NCBI GenBank assembly: GCA_937625935.1
Contig: OW569378.1
Location: forward strand, 124,001-188,000
DNA length: 64,000 nt
Reading direction: 5' to 3'
From: Tetramitus jugosus
Lineage: Eukaryota; Heterolobosea; Eutetramitea; Acrasida; Vahlkampfiidae
Shown: one piece after another, positions 40,152 through 50,691 of the stretch
Layout of the letters: each line of letters begins with the position of its first letter
How positions within the stretch are numbered: the stretch's first letter is position 1
The notes under the pieces: generated by a model
The model's database searches: none
Told to the model about the DNA's origin: nothing
What the model saw: the letters and a program-made list of their open reading frames with translations, nothing else
Position numbers and translations under genes: made by a program

Positions 40152-41132
40152 ATGGCTACCACAAGTCACACAAGCAGCAGCAGCAACAACGGCACAAGCA
40201 ATAGCAGTCTCCATGTCGAAATCAAAGCTCTCAACATTTCTCTCGCAGCACACAACAACAAGTCTGACGATGAAGAAGAAAAGGATAGCCACTGCGGTAC
40301 CACGGATGACTTTGAGTCACCAACTTCGACGCCCAGTTCTCCCAAAACTTTCTACGTCAAGCACTCTGTTCTCTCAAAGATTGGCAAGTGGAACAAGTTG
40401 CAAAACTATGGACATACGGCATTGGGTGATGCAGTGATACCTCTCAAGACACCCATTGATCACAAGTATCTCGCAGGTACGCACTGGCCACGCTTCAGCA
40501 TTCATGATTTTGTGTTTGAACAGTGGAGAGACTATGGTCGATTGATTGGAATGATGATTGACTTGAGTAATCATGATTGTATTTATGATTATGAGACGAT
40601 TCATATTCCTACTACTACTGCCTGTGACACCGCAGAGGAAGCACCACCCAGTGTATTGAACAATAATTTTGAGAAGAAGAGTCACTTGGAGTACATGGGG
40701 CTCTCATATGTCAAGCATCGATGCATATCGAAAGAGTGTCCCGATTTGACCAATATTCGTGCCTTTATGAAAATTGTGTACGATTTCAAGCAACAGTACC
40801 CGAATCATTACATTGGTGTTCATTGTTCCTACGGCTTCAATCGAACAGGTTTTGTCCTGTGTTCTTTCCTGGCCGAATCTGGTGTCGGCGTAGATGATGC
40901 AGTTCGATTGTTTGCCGAGAGCAGGCAACCTGGTATCAAGCACAAGTGGTTTATCGAGGAGTTGAAGTTGAGATATGATGTTGAGAGGAGTCAAGCCTTG
41001 TCGGCTTTACCTGCTCAGCCAACGACATCCCAATCATCCTCGTCTTCAGAAGGGCCAATGACAACAGCAACGATAACAAAGTCAACAGAAGAGGAAGAAT
41101 CACTAGCTCACGATCAGGAAACATGCAAATAA
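40152..41132 (+). CDS. RNA 5'-triphosphatase / DUSP11-like cysteine phosphatase
   Basis: Single exon, 326 residues. A Ser/Thr-rich N-terminus is followed by a domain matching the cysteine-phosphatase half of animal and plant capping enzymes: TPIDHKY..., GRLIGMMIDLS, YVKHRCISKECPD, then the P-loop GVHCSYGFNRTGFVLCSF with Cys and Arg of HCx5R intact, and DDAVRLFAESRQPGI. The Tyr and Phe inside the P-loop fit mRNA capping enzyme. No guanylyltransferase domain follows; a ~60-residue Ser/Thr/Glu tail ends the protein. It should remove the gamma-phosphate of RNA 5' ends; a role in capping or in small-RNA turnover is inferred. Confidence 0.85.
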   Translation: MATTSHTSSSSNNGTSNSSLHVEIKALNISLAAHNNKSDDEEEKDSHCGTTDDFESPTSTPSSPKTFYVKHSVLSKIGKWNKLQNYGHTALGDAVIPLKTPIDHKYLAGTHWPRFSIHDFVFEQWRDYGRLIGMMIDLSNHDCIYDYETIHIPTTTACDTAEEAPPSVLNNNFEKKSHLEYMGLSYVKHRCISKECPDLTNIRAFMKIVYDFKQQYPNHYIGVHCSYGFNRTGFVLCSFLAESGVGVDDAVRLFAESRQPGIKHKWFIEELKLRYDVERSQALSALPAQPTTSQSSSSSEGPMTTATITKSTEEEESLAHDQETCK

Positions 41133-41184
41133 ATATGATATTATTATAGTAGGAGACATATTTGTATTCCCGGATGATATTGAC

Positions 41185-42540
41185 TTAGATTTGAGGAACA
41201 TTGTACTTGCGAACAACTCCGTCACGACCAGCAGTAAAAATTGTTCGATGATAGGATCTGACAGCGTTCAGTGGATCAAAGTCTGCACCGGTCAAATCAA
41301 ATGGTATTGTGTTGTCCGTAGCGTTCCACAGGAAACATGATCCATCTGCAGTTGTAATCCACACTGAGCTTGCTTCATGTTTACACATGGCTCGTATCGA
41401 TAGAGAAGACAATTGGAAAGGAGCAGGAGTGCTGTTCATGCGCAAGTCACATTTCAGAACAGATCCGTCATTCGATCCAGCGACCACCACATTTCCTTGC
41501 TGCAAAAACTGACAACAATGAAGAGCAGATGAATGCGTAAAGCTGAATAGAGTCTTTCTACATCGCACATCCACCACAGACAACGACCCATCGTCAGATG
41601 CAATTGCGGCAAGATAGAATTGTGTAGAGAAATCCTTGTTATTGACCGCTGGCGAATCACTACCCAGACTGTTATTCGTTGCAAGGGATACTTGATTGAT
41701 TCCTCCATGGACGCCATACTCATTGCTCTTTTCATACAGTTTTGTGATTGTAGATTGAGTAGCACAGTCCCACAATCGTACAGTACCATCTCTCGAACTA
41801 CTAACAAAATTTCTTCCTCGATCAATATAGTCTAGACTCGTGACACCAGATGTGTGTCCCTTGAGAGTCACTACACACGAAGAATCGGAACTCTCTTGTT
41901 CCAAATTCCAAATCTTGATTTGCATATCATCTGCTCCACTGATGGCCACCTTGTTACTAGGTAGCAACATGCAGCATGTAACATCTGACACATGACCTCT
42001 CAAATCTCTTCTCAATGTTCCTTCATTCGCATCCCAAACTCTCAATCTACCTTCTGTACTACCAATGATACCCATGGTTCCACCTCCACTCAAATCCATG
42101 CACAGAATCGCTCCACGATTAGAAAAGTGATCAAATTCAGAGATTGATGACACAAAATGTCTCACTATGGTCTCACTATTATGAGCAACGTCATCATTTG
42201 CTTCTTCATCTGTACTTTGAGATTTTCTTGTTGTGCATGTCAATGTCAACATCAACTCCTTATTCGCATGACTCGTACTACTACTACTATTGTCCTTATT
42301 AATGACGCAAGATGCGAGAACCGAAACGGGCAAAGGTTTATTCTCATCCTCACGATTGGCCAATGTGGTCAAAGTGAGAGATGATGATGATGAGTTGAGT
42401 GAGACTTGAATATAGAATTCGAGCAATGGGGCATTGCGTTCAGTTTTGACACTGACCCAGAACTTTTCTCTTGTTGATTGTTTGGAAAGAACAGAGGACA
42501 CCAACTCGTTCCAATTGCACTGCACATGAATGGATTGCAT
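41185..42540 (-). CDS. PAAF1: WD40-repeat protein, proteasomal ATPase-associated factor 1-like
   Basis: Single exon, 451 residues from the first ATG (42540). After an N-terminal beta-rich segment come WD40 repeats whose order and wording match PAAF1: GAILCMDLSGGGTMGIIGSTEGRLRVWDA, LRRDLRGHVSDVTCCMLLPSNKVAISGADDMQIKIWN and GHTSGVTSLDYIDRGRNFVSSSRDGTVRLWDC. The last is nearly diagnostic. PAAF1/Rpn14 is a chaperone that binds 19S proteasome ATPases during assembly. Later blades include ASDDGSLSVVDVR and AGSNDGSVLKCDLR. It converges on the phosphatase gene with 52 bp between stops. Confidence 0.85.
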   Translation of the reverse strand: MQSIHVQCNWNELVSSVLSKQSTREKFWVSVKTERNAPLLEFYIQVSLNSSSSSLTLTTLANREDENKPLPVSVLASCVINKDNSSSSTSHANKELMLTLTCTTRKSQSTDEEANDDVAHNSETIVRHFVSSISEFDHFSNRGAILCMDLSGGGTMGIIGSTEGRLRVWDANEGTLRRDLRGHVSDVTCCMLLPSNKVAISGADDMQIKIWNLEQESSDSSCVVTLKGHTSGVTSLDYIDRGRNFVSSSRDGTVRLWDCATQSTITKLYEKSNEYGVHGGINQVSLATNNSLGSDSPAVNNKDFSTQFYLAAIASDDGSLSVVDVRCRKTLFSFTHSSALHCCQFLQQGNVVVAGSNDGSVLKCDLRMNSTPAPFQLSSLSIRAMCKHEASSVWITTADGSCFLWNATDNTIPFDLTGADFDPLNAVRSYHRTIFTAGRDGVVRKYNVPQI

Positions 42541-42729
42541 TTTGTGTGTTTTGTTGCTGTTGATCTGAGAAGTTGGAATTGAATTTCTATTTTTAAACTT
42601 TTTCCATTCAACTCGGCACAGTTCAAGGGAGCAGCCAGCGGTCGTAACCAAAGAAAAAGTCGACAACTAGCGAAGATTGGAAGATGTAAATTTGAAGCTT
42701 AAAGTCGATAAATAAATAAAATTACTTGT

Positions 42730-45121
42730 TTACTTATCTGCTGGTTTGGATGCCTTCAGTTCAACAATTCTGTTGAAAACCAAGTGATCATTGGTTGTGT
42801 CTTGGTCAACAGTGAAGTAGCCAAGACGTTCGAATTGATACTTGGAATACACATTTCTCAATTCAGGTTGCAATGCGAAAATATTGTCGACATAGGCATT
42901 GGCCATCACAATCTCAGAATTCTTGTTGGCTAAGTTGATCCATTCATCTCCAGCCTTCTCGGCATCTTCTGTGAAGAGCTTGTCGTACAATCTCACTTCA
43001 CATGACAAAGGTTCCTTACCAGGCTCTGGCTGAGCAATCCAGTGGATATGTCCCTTTGGCTTATTCTTCTTTTCCAAATCAACTGTTGCCCTTAACTCAA
43101 CAATCTTACCATTCTGGTCCTTGACAACATCTGTGCATGTAATGTTGTAGGCGTACTTGAGACCAACCTCCTTGTTTGGTGCTAATCCAAAGTACGATTT
43201 GGAATCAACTTCACGGAAATCAGATCTCTCAATGTACAAGACTTTGGAGAATGGCATCTCTCTGAAACCTCTTTCCTTGTTGATAGGATGGTTTGGTGCC
43301 TTGACATACTCAACCTTGTCTGCTGGGTAGTTTGTGATCACAACCTTCAATGGTTCAAGAACGCAGAATGCTCTGTTGCATCTCACATCTAAATCTTGTC
43401 TGAGAGACTCTTCCAATCTCTCGATAGGGATGACATTTTGTGTTCTCGTCACACCAATGTCGTCACAGAAGGACTTGATGGCTTCAGGGGTGTATCCTCT
43501 TCTTCTCAATCCAGCTAGGGTGAGGACTCTAGGGTCGTCCCATCCTCTGATAACACCTTCCTTCACCAACTTGAGAATCTTTCTCTTGGACAAGAGGGCT
43601 GTTGTCACATTCAATCTACTGAATTCATAGACATGAGGTCTGTAAATGTCTAATGCTTGCAACAACCAGTAATAAGAATCTCTTCTAATTTCGAATTCCA
43701 ATGAGCACAATGAATGCGTAATGAACTCCAAAGAATCAACAATACAGTGACTGTAGTCATAAGATGGGTAGATGCACCACTTGTCACCAGTTTGAGGGTG
43801 AGCACTATACTTGATTCTATAGGCAATGAAATCTCTCATGTTAGGGTTATTGCTTTGCATGTCAATCTTAACTCTGAGAACAGCCTTTCCTTCCTCGAAT
43901 TTGCCCTTTTTCATGTCCTCGAACAGTTTCAAGTTCTCTTCGACTGATGTATCTCTGTAAGGACTATTGATTCTCTCGTCTCTCTGTCTCTTAATTTCCT
44001 CCTTTGACTGCAAATCAACATAGGCTCTTCCTTCCTTGATCAATTGAATTGCAAAGTCGTACATTTCTTGGAAGTAGTCAGATGTGTGAGTAATCTTCCA
44101 TGGCTTGAATCCCAACCATTCAACCATCTCCTTGATGGAGTCAAAGAAGATTCTCTCTTCTTTTTCAGGATTTGTGTCATCATAACGCAAAATAGTGTGA
44201 CCATTTTGCTCCTGTGCATAACCAAAACTCAAGTTCATGGCCTTAGCGTGACCAATGTGCAAGAAACCGTTAGGCTCAGGAGGGAATCTGGTCATAACTA
44301 CACCACCAGTTGCCTTCTTGTACAAGTCGAGCAATCTCTCAGAATTCTTTGCACTCTCCAATTCACGAGCCTCAAACTTTCGTTCCTTCTTTGGTTCTTC
44401 CTCCTTCTTTACTTCAGTGGCAGCAGCCTTGTTGGCAGCAGGTGCCTTTGGCTTCTTCTTCTCCTGCTTCTCACGCAACTCATCTTCAGCAGTCTTTGGT
44501 CCCCACAGTGCCAACAATTGTTCATCCAATTCCTTCTTGACAATTTGACCATCGGCCCACTTGAGTCCCTTCTCAGCACGCACCTTGCCCAACAATTGAC
44601 CAACCTTTGTCAAATATCGATCAGCAACCAATTGAGCTTCCATCTTCTTAATGAATTCACCCACTTGTTTCTTAATGTCATCAGCAGAGACATCGACACC
44701 AACACCACACTCGTCTTCAAACTTTGCAGTGTCAATCTGTGCATTCTTCTTTGCATACTTGATGGCAGCATCCACCTGTTGAGTGTTCTTCAATTTCTTT
44801 TGAGCAACATAGGTTGCAACAAATGCTCTATTGTTTTGAGCTGGGAGATTGGATGCAACGAGAACGAGCAGAGCACCAATGGAGCTCGACACGGTTTCAT
44901 CGTCCTTGATTCCAGACTAGGAATTGATAGAATCATAGGAGAGTAAATATTGGTAATTTCACACATATAAAAATATGATCACACAAAGTATGAATGAAAA
45001 AAAAACGAACCTCTTTGATCACTTGGAGAATATTTTCAGTGAGTCCCTTGTTCTTTAGGTAGTTGGTTCGGTTGAATTCGTCGATACCAATTCGTTTCAG
45101 TTCATTGTCTGGTGAACTCAT
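42730..45121 (-). CDS. Glutaminyl-tRNA synthetase
   Basis: Two exons (45121-45011, 44916-42730) join in phase 0 over a 94-nt intron to give 765 residues. The donor used is GTTCGT, the least canonical in the window. The N-terminal ~190 residues form the YqeY-like appended domain of eukaryotic GlnRS, then a Lys/Ala/Glu linker. The class I core has PPEPNGFLHIGHAK (HIGH at ~257), RYDDTNPEKEE, and the KMSKS equivalent LLSKRK, with GWDDPRVLTLAGLRRRGYTP. The anticodon-binding barrels end with FNRIVELKASKPADK. It charges tRNA-Gln in the cytosol. It diverges from the MLO-like gene with 186 bp between starts. Confidence 0.96.
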
Positions 45122-45307
45122 TGTTGTATGGTCGGTTTGATGTGTGGTTGTTGTTTTTTTGTTTTTGTTGTGTGAGATTTTTTTTCTGTGCTTGCAATCT
45201 TACAAAATCGACTGGAGGGGTTTTTCTCGAATTTCCACTCGGGTGCCGACTTCAAAAGAAGGTTCGATTTGGAGGGAGCACCATCCAACCTGCGCGAAAA
45301 CGAAAAA
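45122..45307. promoter_or_regulatory. Divergent promoter with TTTTCGCGCA element
   Basis: The spacer between the GlnRS and MLO-like start codons carries TGCGCGAAAA at 45291-45300 (reverse complement TTTTCGCGCA), only ~8 bp before the plus-strand ATG, and a T-rich tract near 45160-45185. This is a shared promoter by position. Confidence 0.4.
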
Positions 45308-47525
45308 ATGAACATCAGGAGGTCTGTTCTCACATTTGTGCTCATGTTTGCGCTGGTGATTGTAGTGACAGGTGGTAGTGCTTCTCTTTTCATCCAACGA
45401 TTCCTGCTGCCAACAAAATCAACAACAACTGGCAACAAGAATGAGAATGGCATGATGAGAAAGAACCTACTACTATCCACTGCTACTACTAGTAGTACTA
45501 CTAGCAGTAGCAGTGGAGTCCCTTCTCCAACGGATCCCACCTATTCAGAGTGGTGTTTAAGCTTGGAGGGAACATCCATCTATACTCTGGGCTCCAAGTT
45601 GAATTGTCCTGATAATTCAGAAGCATTTTCCATGGGATTGATGGTCGCAGTGTTCTTCACTGTCTGTATAGAAGTTGGTATTCATACTTTGGAGCATCAT
45701 ATTACCAATTATGTAACATTAGAGATTTTGAACAAGGTGTATAGAGAGTTGATGGTATGTTGTTTAATTGTGTATGACTAAAAGAACATGGACACTATCA
45801 TGTGTGTCTTTTTATTTGTTTTTGGGATTCATGATGTGATGATAATAACATTCTGTTTGGTTCGTATGAATGAATGAATGGAATATGATGATGATTGTGT
45901 TTAATACAATGCAATCATAGATGATGGGTTTTATCTCATTTGGAGTCGGTGTGCTTGAAAGCATTCACTTTTTCGAGCTGTTGTTCACAGTGCTCAATGA
46001 TTCTGTCGTGTCTACGCATGAAACACCTCATGCAATCACTGAGAGAAGGGTCAAGATTTTTGAACTCGTTCACATCTGTCTATTCGTTCTATCTATCATC
46101 TATGTCATTGCTGTTGTGATCAGTTACTTTGTTTGTAGAGTGACATGGCAGAGATGGAGCAAATTTGAAGTAATGGACCGAGCGGACCGAACCATTATCG
46201 AGCGCTCCTATCATCAAGTGAAAGATAGATTTAAGAAGTCAAACATTTTCCTCAAGATGTTTAATATCTCTCTATTGTACAAGTATTCAGCATGTATCGA
46301 AATGTATAGTTACTACTGCACTAAGCAGCGATTTTTGACAGTTAATAAGTTGCCACGAAATTTTAGGTTTGATATTTATTTGAAAACTCGAATCAGAAAG
46401 CTTTTCCTGAATTTAATTGATTTAGGTGTTGAGATATGGGCTACTGTTTTTATTGTGGCCATGATCAACTATGGCAGAGGAAAGACCTTGAATTTTCATA
46501 CCACAGGTGGTGGTTTGTGGAGCTTTTTTGGTGCTTTGGGAATGGGTCCCTTGTTCGTGTGCTTCATTGTTTACTTGTTTACCAGGGTTGGATACAGTAT
46601 TTATCAGAGGCAGAACACGATGAGCAAGAACCTTGTAAATATAGCTGTAGATTCTGGTTTGAATTCAGGATTGTTGGATAATGCTGTAACAGCGAATAAT
46701 GAGGTAATGGAGGAGCAAGTGTCCAATCCAACACATGATTCATTGGCAGAGATTGAGTATGATGTTGATATGACCAGGTACTTTGTGTTTCACCAACCAC
46801 GCATCATATTTTTCATCATGCAGGGAATTCTGCTCTCTCATTCATTTTATATTGCCATGCTGATCATTCATTTCTTGAATGTAGCTCTGAATGAGGGTGT
46901 GATCACAACGAATCTAACTTCTGTGAACATTATTGTATTCTTGGCGCTGTTCATTCCTAGTCTGCTCGTTCTATTCGTGTTATTCCCCTTTACGATTGCT
47001 CCATTTACCATCATGACAAGCGTGGACAATTTTACCTCTCACAAGACCATCATGTATTCTATCCAGAGAGCAGAAGCACTAGTGACAAGGGCTGCCATCA
47101 ACAAGGCCATGCACGAGCATTCACATTATCATCCACTCAGAAAACAAATGAAAGAGATGCTTTCTGAGCATTATCCAGTTCTATCTGAGCATGGTGACTT
47201 CCATGAGGAACCATACTTTGTTGCCTTGTCCAACAAGGAGAACGAACAACGAAAGCGCTTAAGAAATTTAATCTTTTATTGGAATAAGAGAACCAAGATG
47301 CTACAGGAAGCAAAGGAGAGAGCCAAGAGAAGACAAACACTAGCTCCTTTGTCAACAGAAGAAACATCAGGAGGAGTTATCGTCAATGAAGAGCTAATCT
47401 CTCCAGAACCATTGCACTCTGCACCTGAATTGGAATTGGCCAGTCAAGTTGAAATGTTGAACATGACTGTCGAAGAAGAATTTTACGATGATGACGATGA
47501 TGATGCCATGCAACGAGTAAATTAA
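45308..47525 (+). CDS. MLO-like seven-transmembrane protein
   Basis: Two exons (45308-45754, 45921-47525) join in phase 0 over a 166-nt intron to give 683 residues. The first residues form a signal-anchor helix (VLTFVLMFALVIVVTGG). MLO-family marks are EVGIHTLEHHI, the junction segment VYRELM/MMGFISFGVGVLES (compare 'kxELMxlGFiSL'), and HICLFVLSIIYVIAVVISY...WQRWSKFE, matching the conserved 'HIFxFVLAvxHVxYS...WkxWE' block of plant MLO. Four further helices follow. The tail is acidic with an Asp run. Plant MLOs are calmodulin-regulated membrane proteins, now thought to be Ca2+ channels; function here is inferred from the family. Confidence 0.8.
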
Positions 47526-47651
47526 ACTTTTTAGCTTCAATCACACGCCCAGATTTTTGTATTCATGCAGTTCATCTTTTTGAATGAAGTGATCAAGAAA
47601 AAAAAAGAGCGCCAACACAACAAAAAAAACGCAACAACATTAGCAACAAAA

Positions 47652-49322
47652 ATGGCAAACACATTCACATTTGGAGGTTCAGGTGGTGGTGCGACTGGTG
47701 GTGGATTCGGTGGATTTGGTAGCTTTGGTGGTAGCGGAGCTCCATCAACAACCACTGGCAGTGGAGGTGGTTTCAGTTTTGGTGGCACTGGAGGTGGTGG
47801 AGGCAGCACCACAACGGGCGGTGGTACAACTGGTGGTGGTGGAGGTTTCAACTTTGGAACTGGTGGTGGTGGTACGACTGGTAGCACGGGAGGTGGTTTT
47901 GGTTTTGGTAGTGGCACTGGAGGTGGTAGTATTGGCAGTGGTACGACTGGTAGCACGGGGGGTGGATTCGGTGGATTTGGTAGTGCAATGTCAACAGGTA
48001 GCTTTGGTGGTGGTGGTACAAGTGGCACTGGATTCGGTGGAAGTGGCCTTCTGGGCAGCACTACGACTGGCACTGGATTTGGTGGTACTTCTACGGGTTT
48101 TGGACTGGGTAGTGGATTTGGTGGGTCATTGTCTTCGACCAACATGACCATGTCGCAACAACAACAACAGGAACAACAACTCATGTCGTCGTATTACCTG
48201 ATCAATGGAGATACCAATTTTGATGATTTGCCACAGAATGTGAAGGATGATATGCAAGCATTCGTGGAACAAAAGGCTCAGAAACAAAAAGTGAAACAAT
48301 TGGTGGACAAGATTCGAGCAGACAGATATGGTTCCGATTCGAAAAAGATGGACATTAAGAAACAGGCGAACACAGTGGAGCGAACACTGTCGGCTCTCAG
48401 TTTCGATATAGAGCACGAGAGGATGAATGTCGCATCGTTGAAGAGCAAGATTGCGGATGATATGGAATCCATGAGACTCATGCAGAGTAATTTGAGTACT
48501 CTGTTGCATGGAGCACAGGGAAATGTCAACTATGTGTCCTCCTATTTCATCAAGATGATTCATCAATTCGAGAATAGAAAGAAAGAATTGTATCAACAGA
48601 TTGAAGACTTGGCAAACACATTATCGATTATAGAGGCCTCTCAAATTCCATCTGGTCAGATGCTGTATGATACACTGCGGGTACTACAAGAAGACTTTTT
48701 TGCTTCTTCTGCACGAGTCGCAGCATTGCACGAACAATTGGATGGTCAAAGAAATGCATTTATGAGAAAGATGAAAGTTACGGAAGAATTCTTCCAAGAG
48801 GAGAAGAAGAGATCCAATTTCGATTATTCGTTTTTGGAGTTGAAGAAGGAACCAGTGAGCACAGATCTGCCTGGTTTCATTACACCTGGTCAACAACCTG
48901 CTCAGCAACAACAGACTACTACTGGATTGGGAGCAGGACTAGGATCGACTGGGTTTGGATCAACAGGATTCGGAACAGGCACGACTGGTAGTGGAGGATT
49001 TGGATTTGGAACAGGAACTGGCACCACAGGTACGAGTACTGGAACAACCAACACTGGATTCAACTTTGGCACTGGCACAACTGGCACCACAGGTACAGGA
49101 GCTGGTTTTGGATTCGGCTCCACTGGTGCGACGACAAGCACTGGAGCAGGAACAACCAATACCGGATTTAACTTTGGCCCAACGGGTACGACAAGTACTG
49201 GAACAACTAACACTGGATTCAACTTTGGTTCAACCGGCACAACAGGAGGTACAACTGGTGGCGGTTTTGGGTTCGGCACAACTGGTACAACAGGAGGAAC
49301 AACTGGATTCAGCTTTACATAA
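47652..49322 (+). CDS. FG-repeat nucleoporin, Nup58/Nup45-like
   Basis: Single exon, 556 residues from the ATG at 47652. Residues 1-165 and ~415-556 are Gly/Thr/Ser-rich with many GFG and NFG dipeptide repeats (e.g. GGGFGGFG, TGFNFGTG). Between them lies a coiled-coil domain of ~230 residues: LPQNVKDDMQAFVEQKAQKQKVKQL, LSALSFDIEHERMNVASLKSKI, and IHQFENRKKELYQQIEDL. FG arms flanking a central coiled coil describe Nup58 of the Nup62 complex. It forms part of the permeability barrier of the nuclear pore. Nup54 is an alternative, but its signature alpha/beta region is absent. The reverse strand shows a Pro-rich shadow frame. Confidence 0.85.
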   Translation: MANTFTFGGSGGGATGGGFGGFGSFGGSGAPSTTTGSGGGFSFGGTGGGGGSTTTGGGTTGGGGGFNFGTGGGGTTGSTGGGFGFGSGTGGGSIGSGTTGSTGGGFGGFGSAMSTGSFGGGGTSGTGFGGSGLLGSTTTGTGFGGTSTGFGLGSGFGGSLSSTNMTMSQQQQQEQQLMSSYYLINGDTNFDDLPQNVKDDMQAFVEQKAQKQKVKQLVDKIRADRYGSDSKKMDIKKQANTVERTLSALSFDIEHERMNVASLKSKIADDMESMRLMQSNLSTLLHGAQGNVNYVSSYFIKMIHQFENRKKELYQQIEDLANTLSIIEASQIPSGQMLYDTLRVLQEDFFASSARVAALHEQLDGQRNAFMRKMKVTEEFFQEEKKRSNFDYSFLELKKEPVSTDLPGFITPGQQPAQQQQTTTGLGAGLGSTGFGSTGFGTGTTGSGGFGFGTGTGTTGTSTGTTNTGFNFGTGTTGTTGTGAGFGFGSTGATTSTGAGTTNTGFNFGPTGTTSTGTTNTGFNFGSTGTTGGTTGGGFGFGTTGTTGGTTGFSFT

Positions 49323-49361
49323 AGTTTCGTTTTTTAACGCTTGCGGGCTCTATATTTTATG

Positions 49362-50563
49362 TTATAATACAAGTTTCCTCCTCACTGATCTGTCATCGTG
49401 TTCCATGCTATCTATTGATGATGTAGATATGTTCATTCGATCTTCTCTATCATCTGGTGATCTTCTTCGCTTGTGATCCGAAGTAGGCACTGAACCAGGT
49501 GTTTCAGGTCGGAGCTTCTTTGGTAGAGGTAACTGATCTAATGGAGTGGCAGGTACTCCACCAGTGAAGAATGGATGTTTTAGGGCTTGTTCTGCTGATA
49601 TTCTTTTCGATGGATCAAACTGCAATAATTTGGTTAGAAAATCAATTGCTTCGGCACTCGCACCAGTCAATATCGATCTCAATGGTGTTCCAGGCAACTT
49701 TTCAAACTGAAGAAAACCTGGTAAAGTCTTCATTCCGGGCCATTGCTCATCAGTCGGGGTGCCCATCACAAAAAATATTCTACCTAATTGATCTAGATCG
49801 TTGTCTCCAGGGAAGATGGCTCTTCTCAAGAAGAGTTCAGCCATGATGCAACCGCAGGACCACATGTCAGCAGATGGGCCATACGTATCTGCACCAAACA
49901 ACAGCTCTGGTGGTCTGTACCATCGCGTTACAGCAATCGGAGTGTACGTGCGATCAGGACTGCCAAAAACCTTTGCCAAACCAAAATCCGCCAACTTCAA
50001 AACACCACTCTTTGTCAACAATAAATTATTCGGTTTCAAATCTCTGTGAAGGACCCAGTTCTTGTGACACTCGTTCACACCCATAATTATTTGTTGCATA
50101 TATGCCTTGATATTTGATTCTGTCAAGAAAATGGAGGTATCTTGAATGATTTCACTCAAATCCGTATTCATAAACTCATAGACAATATTGATTGTCGATG
50201 TTTTTGTAATAAATATATCAATCAACTGTTGACAAGCGTATTGATTAGCTCTCAATTATTCATTGTTGATAGTAAAAAGAACGAACAGCAGAAAAAAAAA
50301 AGCAACCATTTCCATTGGTGGAAAAGCTTTCATACCTTGAGAATGTTAGGATGATCTTGTAGCTCTTGCAGTACTTTGATTTCTCTGAGAGCAGAGAAAT
50401 TGACTCCGTCTTCCATGTTGGCCAGCTTAATCTTCTTGATGGCAATTGAAAGACCACTTTTTGAATCAATTCCCTCGTAGACCTTACCAAAGGTACCCTC
50501 ACCAACTTGTCTAACTTTGGTGTACCTATCTCGCTTTTCATTCATCAATTCCAAGTGCTGCAT
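49362..50563 (-). CDS. CDK7: Cyclin-dependent kinase 7 (CAK/TFIIH kinase)
   Basis: Two exons (50563-50336, 50225-49362) join in phase 0 over a 110-nt intron to give 363 residues. Features are GEGTFGKVYEG, IAIKKI, the CDK7-type NFSALREIKVLQEL in place of PSTAIRE, HRDLKPNNLLL, DFGLAKVFGSPDRTYTPIAVTRWYR with the activating Thr, and PPELLFGADTYG...DMWSCGCIMAELFLR. The downstream GTPTDEQWPGMKTLP and the Pro-rich C-terminus also match CDK7 more than other CDKs. It phosphorylates the Pol II CTD and CDK T-loops. An apparent extra coding stretch upstream of the second exon is intronic, because splicing at the CAG gives NILK-LIDIF exactly as in CDK7. Confidence 0.95.
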
Positions 50564-50691
50564 GATTGTCGTTGTTTTTTGTTCTTTTTGGTGTGATTTG
50601 CTTGTTGTATGTTTTTCAAAAAGAAAATGTTTTTTTGGCGCGACAAAAAACAGGAACTTTTTTGGCGGCAAACTAAAACAACAAAAACAAC
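50564..50691. promoter_or_regulatory. Divergent CDK7/MED22 promoter with two TTTTTTGGCGSC elements
   Basis: The 128 bp between the CDK7 and MED22 start codons contain TTTTTTGGCGCG at 50631-50642 and TTTTTTGGCGGC at 50658-50669, two copies 27 bp apart in the same orientation. Both resemble E2F sites. The MED22 leader then reads AAAACAACAAAAACAAC before the ATG. Confidence 0.5.

Noticed and set aside
44044..44946. 300-codon plus-strand frame, Leu/Ser/Cys-rich
   Set aside because: It lies antisense to glutaminyl-tRNA synthetase, whose motifs are complete on the minus strand; the open frame is a codon-bias shadow.
45118..45540. 140-codon minus-strand frame upstream of glutaminyl-tRNA synthetase
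   Set aside because: It spans the divergent promoter and the antisense of the MLO-like N-terminus, with no recognisable features.
47537..48184. Pro/Val-rich minus-strand frame
   Set aside because: Antisense to the Gly-rich FG region of the nucleoporin; GGT/GGA codons read backwards give Pro.
50226..50255. Extra coding segment before the second CDK7 exon
   Set aside because: Including it would insert ~10 residues between NILK and LIDIF, where the CDK family has none; a CAG acceptor at 50226 removes it cleanly.
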